Shown here: one piece after another, positions 53,381 through 64,000 of the stretch
How the letters are laid out: every line of letters starts with the position of its first letter
Numbering within the stretch: position 1 is the stretch's first letter
Source: Rhytidiadelphus loreus
Taxonomy: Eukaryota; Streptophyta; Bryopsida; Hypnales; Hylocomiaceae
Direction of reading: 5' to 3'
Assembly (NCBI GenBank): GCA_947034895.1
Contig: OX344763.1
Span: 69,397,093-69,461,092 of the forward strand
DNA: 64,000 nt
Translations under genes and position numbers: made by a program
Notes under the pieces: generated by a model
Databases searched by the model: none
What the model was told of the DNA's origin: nothing
Seen by the model: only the letters and a program-made list of their open reading frames with translations

Positions 53381-56200
53381 ATGAGTTTAGGAATAAATGC
53401 AACTTGCACAAACATGTTTCACCATCTTCTTTACGTGAATTTTCGTGACATTATATTTTGTTGGACAGTCATTAACGTACAGGGCAAGAATGTTGCCTCA
53501 ATTTTTAGTTTCACGCACAAAATCATTCAAAGTGACCACCTAAACGTGCATATCCTTTTGCATGCATGAGTTTAGGAATAAATGCAACTTGCACAAACAT
53601 GTTTTACCTTCATCTTTACGTGAATTCTCGTGACATTATATTTTGTTGGACAGTCATTAACGTACAGGGCAAAAACGTTGCCTCAATTTTTAGTTTCACG
53701 CACAAAATCCTTCAAAGTGACCACCCAAACCTGCATATCCTTTCTCATGCATGACTTTAGGAATAAATGCAACTTGCACAAACATGTTTTACCTTCATCT
53801 TTACGTGAATTCTCGTGACATTATATTTTGTCGGACAGTCATTAACGTACAGGGCAAGAATGTTGCCCCAATTTTTAGTTTCACGCACAAAATCATTCAA
53901 AGTGACCACCCAAACGTGCATATCCTTTTGCATGCATGAGTTTAGGAATACATGCAACTTGCACAAACATGTTTTACCATCATCGTTACGTGAATTTCCG
54001 TGGCATTATATTTTGTCGGACAGTCATTAACGTACAGGGCAAAAACGTTGCCCCAATTTTTAGTTTCACGCACAAAATCATTCAAAGTGACCACCCAAAC
54101 GTGCATATCCTTTTGCATGCATGAGTTTAGGAATACATGCAACTTGCACAAACATGTTTTACCATCATCGTTACGTGAATTTCCGTGGCATTATATTTTG
54201 TCGGACAGTCATTAATGTACAGGGCAAGAACGTTGCCTCAATCTTCAGCTTCACGCACAAAATCATTCAAAGTGACCACCCAAACGTGCATATCCTTTTG
54301 CATGCATGAGTTTAGGAATACATGCAACTTGCACAAACATGTTTCACCATCATCTGTACATGAATTTCCGTGACATTATATTTTGTCGGACAGTCATTAA
54401 CGTACTGGGCAAGAACGTTGCCTCAATTTTTAGTTTCACGCACAAAATCATTCAAAGTGACCACCCAAACCTGCATATCCTTTTGCATGCATGACTTTAG
54501 GAATACATGCAACTTGCACAAACATGTTTTACCATCATCTTTACGTGAATTTCCGTGACATTATATTTTGTCGTACAGTCATTAACGTACAGGGCAAAAA
54601 CGTTGCCTCAATTTTAAGTTTCACGCACAAAATCATTCAAAGTGACCACCCAAACGTGCATATCCTTTTGCATGCATGAGTTTAGGAATACATGCAACTT
54701 GCACAAACATGTTTCACCATCATCTTTACGTGAATTTCCGTGACATTATATTTTGTCGGACAGTCATTAACGTACAGGGCAAGAACGTTGCCTCAATTTT
54801 TAGTTTCACGCACAAAATCATTCAAAGTGACCACCCAAACCTGCATATCCTTTTGCATGCATCACTTTAGGAATACATGCAACTTGCACAAACATGTTTT
54901 ACCATCATCTTTACGTGAATTTCCGTGACATTATATTTTGTCGGACAGTCATTAACGTACAGGGGAAGAACGTTGCCTCAATTTTTAGTTTCACGCACAA
55001 AATCATTCAAAGTGACCACCCAAACGTGCATATCCTTTTGCATGCATGAGTTTAGGAATACATGCAACTTGCACAAACATGTTTTACCATCATCTTTACG
55101 TGAATTTCCGTGACATTATATTTTGTCGGACAGTCATTAACATACAGGGCAAAAACGTTGCCTCAATTTTTAGTTTCACGGACAAAATCATTCAAAGTGA
55201 CCACCCAAACGTGCATATCCTTTTGCATGCATGAGTTTAGGAATAAATGCAACTTGCACAAACATGTTTTACCATCTTCTTTACGTGAATTCTCGTGACA
55301 TTATATTTTTCTGACAGTCATTAATGTACAGGGCAAGAACGTTGCCTCAATCTTTAGTTTCACCCACAAAATCATTCAAAGTGACCACCCAAACGTGCAT
55401 ATCCTTTTGCATGCATGAGTTTAGGAATAAATGCAACTTGCACAAACATGTTTTACCTTCATCTTTACGTGAATTCTCGTGACATTATATTTTGTCGGAC
55501 AGTCATTAACGTACAGGGCAAAAACGTTGCCCCAATTTTTAGTTTCACGCACAAAATCATTCAAAGTGACCACCCAAACGTGCATATCCTTTTGCATGCA
55601 TGAGTTTAGGAATACATGCAACTTGCACAAACATGTTTTACCATCATCGTTACGTGAATTTCCGTGGCATTATATTTTGTCGGACAGTCATTAACGTACA
55701 GGGCAAAAACGTTGCCCCAATTTTTAGTTTCACGCACAAAATCATTCAAAGTGACCACCCAAACGTGCATATCCTTTTGCATGCATGAGTTTAGGAATAC
55801 ATGCAACTTGCACAAACATGTTTTACCATCATCGTTACGTGAATTTCCGTGGCATTATATTTTGTCGGACAGTCATTAATGTACAGGGCAAGAACGTTGC
55901 CTCAATCTTTAGTTTCACCCACAAAATCATTCAAAGTGACCACCCAAACGTGCATATCCTTTTGCATGCATGAGTTTAGGAATAAATGCAACTTGCACAA
56001 ACATGTTTTAGCATCTTCTTTACGTGAATTCTCGTGACATTATATTTTTCTGACAGTCATTAATGTACAGGGCAAGAACGTTGCCTCAATCTTTAGTTTC
56101 ACCCACAAAATCATTCAAAGTGACCACCCAAACGTGCATATCCTTTTGCATGCATGAGTTTAGGAATAAATGCAACTTGCACAAACATGTTTTACCATCT
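53381..56200 (+). repeat. Zone 7: 185-bp-rich segment with a 9-monomer (1664 bp) pair
   Basis: Most monomers are 185 bp; landmarks from 53381 to 55046 are spaced 185 bp throughout. Landmarks 53751, 53936 and 54121 recur at 55415, 55600 and 55785, all 1664 bp later, carrying GTTTTACCTTCATC then CATCATCGTTACG and TTTCCGTGGC. The left edge resembles the 40.8 and 43.0 kb monomers (ACCACCTAAACG, GTTTTACCTTCATC). Confidence 0.86.
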
Positions 56201-59200
56201 TCTTTACGTCAATTCTCGTGACATTATATTTTTCTGACAGTCATTAATGTACAGGGCAAGAACGTTGCCTCAATTTTTAGTTTCACGCACAAAATCATTC
56301 AAAGTGACCACCGAAACGTGCATATTGTTTTGAATGCATGAGTTTAGGAATAAATGCAACTTGCACAAACATGTTTTATCATCTTCTTTACGTGAATTCT
56401 CGTGACATTATATTTTTCTGACAGTCATTAATGTACAGGGCAAGAACGTTGCCTCAATCTTTAGTTTCACGCACAAAATCATTCAAAGTGACCACCCAAA
56501 CCTGCATATCCTTTGGCATGCATGAGTTTAGGAATACATGGAACTTGCACAAACATGTTTTAGCATCTTCTTTACGTGAATTCTCGTGACATTATATTTT
56601 TCTGACAGTCATTAATGTACAGGCCAAGAACGTTGCCTCAATCTTTAGTTTCACCCACAAAATCATTCAAAGTGACCACCCAAACGTGCATATCCTTTTG
56701 CATGCATGAGTTTAGGAATAAATGCAACTTGCACAAACATGTTTTACCATCTTCTTTACGTCAATTCTCGTGACATTATATTTTTCTGACAGTCATTAAT
56801 GTACAGGGCAAGAACGTTGCCTCAATTTTTAGTTTCACGCACAAAATCATTCAAAGTGACCACCGAAACGTGCATATTGTTTTGAATGCATGAGTTTAGG
56901 AATAAATGCAACTTGCACAAACATGTTTTAGCATCTTCTTTACGTGAATTCTCGTGACATTATATTTTTCTGACAGTCATTAATGTACAGGGCAAGAACG
57001 TTGCCTCAATCTTTAGTTTCACCCACAAAATCATTCAAAGTGACCACCCAAACGTGCATATCCTTTTGCATGCATGAGTTTAGGAATAAATGCAACTTGC
57101 ACAAACATGTTTTACCATCTTCTTTACGTCAATTCTCGTGACATTATATTTTTCTGACAGTCATTAATGTACAGGGCAAGAACGTTGCCTCAATCTTTAG
57201 TTTCACCCACAAAATCATTCAAAGTGACCACCCAAACGTGCATATTGTTTTGAATGCATGAGTTTAGGAATAAATGCAACTTGCACAAACATGTTTTATC
57301 ATCTTCTTTACGTGAATTCTCGTGACATTATATTTTTCTGACAGTCATTAATGTACAGGGCAAGAACGTTGCCTCAATCTTTAGTTTCACGCACAAAATC
57401 ATTCAAAGTGACCACCCAAACCTGCATATCCTTTGGCATGCATGAGTTTAGGAATACATGGAACTTGCACAAACATGTTTTACCATCTTCTTTACGTGAA
57501 TTCTCGTGACATTATATTTTTCTGACAGTCATTAATGTACAGGGCAAGAACGTTGCCTCAATCTTTAGTTTCACCCACAAAATCATTCAAAGTGACCACC
57601 CAAACGTGCATATCCTTTTGCATGCATGAGTTTAGGAATAAATGCAACTTGCACAAACATGTTTTACCATCTTCTTTACGTGAATTCTCGTGATATTATA
57701 TTTTGTTGGACAGTCATTAACGTACAGGGCAAGAACGTTGCCTCTATTTTTAGTTTCACCCACAAAATCATTCAAAGTGACCACCCAAACGTGCATATCC
57801 TTTTGCATGCATGAGTTTACGAATAAATGCAACTTGCACAAACATGTTTTACCATCTTCTTTACGTGAATTCTCGTGACATTATATTTTTCTGACAGTCA
57901 TTAACGTACAGGGCAAGAACGTTGCCTCAATTTTTAGTTTCACGCACAAAATCATTCAAAGTGACCACCCAAACCTGCATATTGTTTTGAATGCATGAGT
58001 TTAGGAATGAATGCAACTTGCACAAACATGTTATAGCATCTTCTTTACGTGAATTCTCATGACATTATATTTTTCTACCAGTGATTAAAGTACAGGGCAA
58101 GAACGTTGCCTCAATTTTTAGTTTCACGCACAAAATCATTCAAAGTGACCACCCAAACCTGCATATTGTTTTGAATGCATGAGTTTAGGAATGAATGCAA
58201 CTTGCACAAACATGTTTTAGCATCTTCTTTACGTGAATTCTCATGACATTATATTTTTCTACCAGTCATTAAAGTACAGGGCAAGAACGTTGCCTCAATT
58301 TTTAGTTTCACGCACAAAATCATTCAAAGTGACCACCCAAACCTGCATATTGTTTTGAATGCATGAGTTTACGAATAAATGCAACTTGCACAAACATGTT
58401 TTACCATCTTCTTTACGTGAATTCTCATGACATTATATTTTTCTACCAGTCATTAAAGTACAGGGCAAAAACGTTGCCTCAATTTTTAATTTCACCCACA
58501 AAATCATTCAAAGTGACCACCCAAACGTGCATATTGTTTTGAATGCATGAGTTTAGGAATGAATGCAACTTGCACAAACATGTTTTAGCATCTTCTTTAC
58601 GTGAATTCTCATGACATTATATTTTTCTACCAGTCATTAAAGTACAGGGCAAGAACGTTGCCTCAATTTTTAGTTTCACGCACAAAATCATTCAAAGTGA
58701 CCACCCAAACCTGCATATTGTTTTGAATGCATGAGTTTAGGAATAAATGCAACTTGCACAAACATGTTTTATCATCTTCTTTACGTGAATTCTCGTGACA
58801 TTATATTTTTCTGACAGTCATTAATGTACAGGGCAAGAACGTTGCCTCAATCTTTAGTTTCACCCACAAAATCATTCAAAGTGACCACCCAAACCTGCAT
58901 ATCCTTTGGCATGCATGAGTTTAGGAATACATGGAACTTGCACAAACATGTTTTACCATCTTCTTTACGTGAATTCTCGTGACATTATATTTTTCTGACA
59001 GTCATTAATGTACAGGGCAAGAACGTTGCCTCAATCTTTAGTTTCACCCACAAAATCATTCAAAGTGACCACCCAAACGTGCATATCCTTTTGCATGCAT
59101 GAGTTTAGGAATAAATGCAACTTGCACAAACATGTTTTACCATCTTCTTTACGTGAATTCTCGTGATATTATATTTTGTTGGACAGTCATTAACGTACAG

Positions 59201-59329
59201 GGCAAGAACGTTGCCTCTATTTTTAGTTTCACCCACAAAATCATTCAAAGTGACCACCCAAACGTGCATATCCTTTTGCATGCATGAGTTCACGAATAAA
59301 TGCAACTTGCACAAACATGTTTTACCATC
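56200..59329 (+). repeat. 17-monomer (3130 bp) higher-order unit, copy 1
   Basis: Rare marks recur exactly 3130 bp later: ACAGGCCAAG (56621 against 59751), CTTTGGCATGC (56514, 57434 and 58914 against 59644, 60564 and 62034-62044), landmark 57626 against 60756 and 59099 against 62229, and GAGTTCACG (59287 against 62417). The unit contains CTACCAG / TAAAG monomers that are otherwise confined to the left end of the window. Confidence 0.9.
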
Positions 59330-62300
59330 TTCTTTACGTCAATTCTCGTGACATTATATTTTTCTGACAGTCATTAATGTACAGGGCAAGAACGTTGCCT
59401 CAATTTTTAGTTTCACGCACAAAATCATTCAAAGTGACCACCCAAACCTGCATATTGTTTTGAATGCATGAGTTTAGGAATAAATGCAACTTGCACAAAC
59501 ATGTTTTATCATCTTCTTTACGTGAATTCTCGTGACATTATATTTTTCTGACAGTCATTAATGTACAGGGCAAGAACGTTGCCTCAATCTTTAGTTTCAC
59601 GCACAAAATCATTCAAAGTGACCACCCAAACCTGCATATCCTTTGGCATGCATGAGTTTAGGAATACATGGAACTTGCACAAACATGTTTTAGCATCTTC
59701 TTTACGTGAATTCTCGTGACATTATATTTTTCTGACAGTCATTAATGTACAGGCCAAGAACGTTGCCTCAATCTTTAGTTTCACCCACAAAATCATTCAA
59801 AGTGACCACCCAAACGTGCATATCCTTTTGCATGCATGAGTTTAGGAATAAATGCAACTTGCACAAACATGTTTTACCATCTTCTTTACGTCAATTCTCG
59901 TGACATTATATTTTTCTGACAGTCATTAATGTACAGGGCAAGAACGTTGCCTCAATTTTTAGTTTCACGCACAAAATCATTCAAAGTGACCACCGAAACG
60001 TGCATATTGTTTTGAATGCATGAGTTTAGGAATAAATGCAACTTGCACAAACATGTTTTAGCATCTTCTTTACGTGAATTCTCGTGACATTATATTTTTC
60101 TGACAGTCATTAATGTACAGGGCAAGAACGTTGCCTCAATCTTTAGTTTCACCCACAAAATCATTCAAAGTGACCACCCAAACGTGCATATCCTTTTGCA
60201 TGCATGAGTTTAGGAATAAATGCAACTTGCACAAACATGTTTTACCATCTTCTTTACGTCAATTCTCGTGACATTATATTTTTCTGACAGTCATTAATGT
60301 ACAGGGCAAGAACGTTGCCTCAATCTTTAGTTTCACCCACAAAATCATTCAAAGTGACCACCCAAACGTGCATATTGTTTTGAATGCATGAGTTTAGGAA
60401 TAAATGCAACTTGCACAAACATGTTTTATCATCTTCTTTACGTGAATTCTCGTGACATTATATTTTTCTGACAGTCATTAATGTACAGGGCAAGAACGTT
60501 GCCTCAATCTTTAGTTTCACGCACAAAATCATTCAAAGTGACCACCCAAACCTGCATATCCTTTGGCATGCATGAGTTTAGGAATACATGGAACTTGCAC
60601 AAACATGTTTTACCATCTTCTTTACGTGAATTCTCGTGACATTATATTTTTCTGACAGTCATTAATGTACAGGGCAAGAACGTTGCCTCAATCTTTAGTT
60701 TCACCCACAAAATCATTCAAAGTGACCACCCAAACGTGCATATCCTTTTGCATGCATGAGTTTAGGAATAAATGCAACTTGCACAAACATGTTTTACCAT
60801 CTTCTTTACGTGAATTCTCGTGATATTATATTTTGTTGGACAGTCATTAACGTACAGGGCAAGAACGTTGCCTCTATTTTTAGTTTCACCCACAAAATCA
60901 TTCAAAGTGACCACCCAAACGTGCATATCCTTTTGCATGCATGAGTTTACGAATAAATGCAACTTGCACAAACATGTTTTACCATCTTCTTTACGTGAAT
61001 TCTCGTGACATTATATTTTTCTGACAGTCATTAACGTACAGGGCAAGAACGTTGCCTCAATTTTTAGTTTCACGCACAAAATCATTCAAAGTGACCACCC
61101 AAACCTGCATATTGTTTTGAATGCATGAGTTTAGGAATGAATGCAACTTGCACAAACATGTTATAGCATCTTCTTTACGTGAATTCTCATGACATTATAT
61201 TTTTCTACCAGTGATTAAAGTACAGGGCAAGAACGTTGCCTCAATTTTTAGTTTCACGCACAAAATCATTCAAAGTGACCACCCAAACCTGCATATTGTT
61301 TTGAATGCATGAGTTTAGGAATGAATGCAACTTGCACAAACATGTTTTAGCATCTTCTTTACGTGAATTCTCATGACATTATATTTTTCTACCAGTCATT
61401 AAAGTACAGGGCAAGAACGTTGCCTCAATTTTTAGTTTCACGCACAAAATCATTCAAAGTGACCACCCAAACCTGCATATTGTTTTGAATGCATGAGTTT
61501 ACGAATAAATGCAACTTGCACAAACATGTTTTACCATCTTCTTTACGTGAATTCTCATGACATTATATTTTTCTACCAGTCATTAAAGTACAGGGCAAAA
61601 ACGTTGCCTCAATTTTTAATTTCACCCACAAAATCATTCAAAGTGACCACCCAAACGTGCATATTGTTTTGAATGCATGAGTTTAGGAATGAATGCAACT
61701 TGCACAAACATGTTTTAGCATCTTCTTTACGTGAATTCTCATGACATTATATTTTTCTACCAGTCATTAAAGTACAGGGCAAGAACGTTGCCTCAATTTT
61801 TAGTTTCACGCACAAAATCATTCAAAGTGACCACCCAAACCTGCATATTGTTTTGAATGCATGAGTTTAGGAATAAATGCAACTTGCACAAACATGTTTT
61901 ATCATCTTCTTTACGTGAATTCTCGTGACATTATATTTTTCTGACAGTCATTAATGTACAGGGCAAGAACGTTGCCTCAATCTTTAGTTTCACCCACAAA
62001 ATCATTCAAAGTGACCACCCAAACCTGCATATCCTTTGGCATGCATGAGTTTAGGAATACATGGAACTTGCACAAACATGTTTTACCATCTTCTTTACGT
62101 GAATTCTCGTGACATTATATTTTTCTGACAGTCATTAATGTACAGGGCAAGAACGTTGCCTCAATCTTTAGTTTCACCCACAAAATCATTCAAAGTGACC
62201 ACCCAAACGTGCATATCCTTTTGCATGCATGAGTTTAGGAATAAATGCAACTTGCACAAACATGTTTTACCATCTTCTTTACGTGAATTCTCGTGATATT

Positions 62301-62460
62301 ATATTTTGTTGGACAGTCATTAACGTACAGGGCAAGAACGTTGCCTCTATTTTTAGTTTCACCCACAAAATCATTCAAAGTGACCACCCAAACGTGCATA
62401 TCCTTTTGCATGCATGAGTTCACGAATAAATGCAACTTGCACAAACATGTTTTACCATCT
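59330..62460 (+). repeat. 17-monomer (3130 bp) higher-order unit, copy 2
   Basis: Near-exact repeat of 56200-59329. Differences seen include ACCCAAACCTG at about 59441 against ACCGAAACG at about 56311. The match ends near 62460, where copy 1 has TACGTCAATTC then TAATG and this copy goes on with TACGTGAATTC then TCATGAACG. Confidence 0.89.
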
Positions 62461-64000
62461 TCTTTACGTGAATTCTCGTGACATTATATTTTTCTGACAG
62501 TCATGAACGTACAGGGCAAGAACGTTGCCTCAATTTTTAGTTTCACGCACAAAATCATTCAAAGTGACCACCCAAACGTGCATATTGTTTTGAATGCATG
62601 AGTTTAGGAATGAATGCAACTTGCACAAACATGTTTTAGCATCTTCTTTACGTGAATTCTCATGACATTATATTTTTCTACCAGTCATTAAAGTACAGGG
62701 CAAGAACGTTGCCTCAATTTTTAGTTTCACGCACAAAATCATTCAAAGTGACCACCCAAACCTGCATATTGTTTTGAATGCATGAGTTTAGGAATGAATG
62801 CAACTTGCACAAACATGTTTTAGCATCTTCTTTACGTGAATTCTCATGACATTATATTTTTCTACCAGTCATTAAAGTACAGGGCAAGAACGTTGCCTCA
62901 ATTTTTAGTTTCACGCACAAAATCATTCAAAGTGACCACCCAAACCTGCATATTGTTTTGAATGCATGAGTTTAGGAATAAATGCAACTTGCACAAACAT
63001 GTTTTATCATCTTCTTTACGTGAATTCTCGTGACATTATATTTTTCTGACAGTCATTAATGTACAGGGCAAGAACGTTGCCTCAATCTTTAGTTTCACGC
63101 ACAAAATCATTCAAAGTGACCACCCAAACCTGCATATCCTTTGGCATGCATGAGTTTAGGAATACATGGAACTTGCACAAACATGTTTTACCATCTTCTT
63201 TACGTGAATTCTCGTGACATTATATTTTTCTGACAGTCATTAATGTACAGGGCAAGAACGTTGCATCAATCTTTAGTTTCACCCACAAAATCATTCAAAG
63301 TGACCACCCAAACGTGCATATCCTTTTGCATGCATGAGTTTAGGAATAAATGCAACTTGCACAAACATGTTTTACCATCTTCTTTACGTGAATTCTCGTG
63401 ATATTATATTTTGTTGGACAGTCATTAACGTACAGGGCAAGAACGTTGCCTCTATTTTTAGTTTCACCCACAAAATCATTCAAAGTGACCACCCAAACGT
63501 GCATATCCTTTTGCATGCATGAGTTTACGAATAAATGCAACTTGCACAAACATGTTTTACCATCTTCTTTACGTGAATTCTCGTGACATTATATTTTTCT
63601 GACAGTCATGAACGTACAGGGCAAGAACGTTGCCTCAATTTTTAGTTTCACGCACAAAATCATTCAAAGTGACCACCCAAACCTGCATATTGTTTTGAAT
63701 GCATGAGTTTAGGAATGAATGCAACTTGCACAAACATGTTTTAGCATCTTCTTTACGTGAATTCTCGTGACATTATATTTTTCTACCAGTGATTAAAGTA
63801 CAGGGCAAGAACGTTGCCTCAATTTTTAGTTTCACGCACAAAATCATTCAAAGTGACCACCCAAACCTGCATATTGTTTTGAATGCATGAGTTTAGGAAT
63901 GAATGCAACTTGCACAAACATGTTTTAGCATCTTCTTTACGTGAATTCTCATGACATTATATTTTTCTACCAGTCATTAAAGTACAGGGCAAGAACGTTG
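61660..64000 (+). repeat. 6-monomer (1105 bp) tandem pair at the right edge
   Basis: CTTTGGC at 62034 recurs at 63139, landmark 62229 at 63334, and the GTCATGAACG monomer at about 62502 at 63607, all 1105 bp apart. The second copy runs off the window end, so the pair covers about 61660-62895 and 62765-64000. It overlaps the end of the 3130-bp unit and is therefore a later event. Confidence 0.87.

Larger units (their letters stand above)
1..64000 (+). repeat. Satellite DNA array, ~184-185 bp monomer, head-to-tail
   Basis: The same unit recurs from the first to the last base, always in the same orientation, with landmark ATGAGTTTAGG (or ATGACTTTAGG) spaced 184 or 185 bp apart, for example at 116, 300, 484, 669, 853 and 1038. 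Spacing predicts about 347 monomers. The monomer runs in order: ATGAGTTTAGG, AACTTGCACAAACATGTTT, CATCTTCTTTACGTGAAT, GACATTATATTTT, the class motif (CTGACAG, GTCGGACAG or CTACCAG), TCATTAACGTACAGGG, CAAGAACGTTGCC, an AATTTTTAG or AATCTTTAG tract, TTTCACGCACAAAATC, ATTCAAAGTGACCACC, then TGCATAT and ATGC. Both ends of the array lie outside the window. Length, uniform orientation and near-nucleosomal period are typical of centromeric or pericentromeric satellites in plants and animals; the centromere role is inference. The family name is not recognised. No stretch over 300 bases holds anything else. Confidence 0.98.

Noticed and set aside
1..64000. CRISPR-like regular repeats
   Set aside because: The entire 184-185 bp unit is repeated with no unique spacers, the unit is far too long for a CRISPR repeat, and no cas genes are present.
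1..64000. Mobile elements, tRNA, rRNA or telomeric repeats inside the array
   Set aside because: I read through the window and found no departure from the monomer longer than a few bases, no long terminal repeats, no target-site duplications and no TTAGGG or TTTAGGG runs.

Overview
The whole 64 kb window is one uninterrupted tandem array of a single satellite DNA family. The monomer is about 184-185 bp and about 36% G+C (counted on one consensus-like monomer). Every copy lies in the same orientation. Spacing gives roughly 347 monomers, and neither end of the array is in the window. I found no gene, RNA gene, transposon, CRISPR array, rDNA, telomeric repeat or unique spacer. Short reading frames of about 62-71 codons recur on both strands, but they only reflect the monomer's periodicity. 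The organism is a eukaryote: a plant or animal centromeric or pericentromeric heterochromatin block is the natural setting for an array this long and regular with a near-nucleosomal period. I do not recognise the family by name and cannot fix the species.

Monomers fall into length classes tied to diagnostic motifs. The 184-bp class has TTTTTCTGACAG (or TTTTTCTACCAG), and the 185-bp class has TTTTGTCGGACAG or TTTTGTTGGACAG. Rare 183-bp and 186-bp monomers carry traceable single indels. Other variable positions combine in many ways: TAACG/TAATG/TAAAG before TACAG; CCTCAATTTTT, CCTCAATCTTT, CCCCAATTTTT or CCTTAATCTTT; and CATATTGTTTTGAATGC versus CATATCCTTTTGCATGC.

The array is a patchwork of local higher-order repeats rather than one homogeneous one. 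(1) 1-10.3 kb: two copies of a long block offset by 5159 bp, the second carrying an internal 9-monomer (1658 bp) tandem duplication. (2) 10.3-16.7 kb: a 13/14-monomer duplication (2400-2584 bp). (3) 16.5-22.3 kb: a 24-monomer offset (4425 bp) plus dimer expansions. (4) 22.3-28.7 kb: a 14-monomer duplication (2580 bp) shrinking to 13 then 12 monomers. (5) 28.7-43.5 kb: successive units of 17, 20, 21 and 12 monomers, then a partial one. (6) 43.5-53.4 kb: a mosaic with 8-, 9-, 5-, 14-, 17- and 20-monomer offsets. (7) 53.4-56.2 kb: a zone rich in 185-bp monomers with a 9-monomer (1664 bp) duplication. (8) 56.2-64 kb: a 17-monomer (3130 bp) repeat ending in a 6-monomer (1105 bp) duplication.

Nothing here works as a gene set. 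The interest is in how the array evolves: unequal-exchange junctions inside hybrid monomers, one-monomer gains and losses, conversion-like replacement of a single monomer inside an otherwise conserved block, a 0.75 kb block present three times at up to 31 kb separation, and CpG-linked variants. Conserved short dyad symmetries in each monomer are candidate structural or protein-binding elements. Offsets quoted were obtained by matching diagnostic variants by eye; percent identities were not computed.
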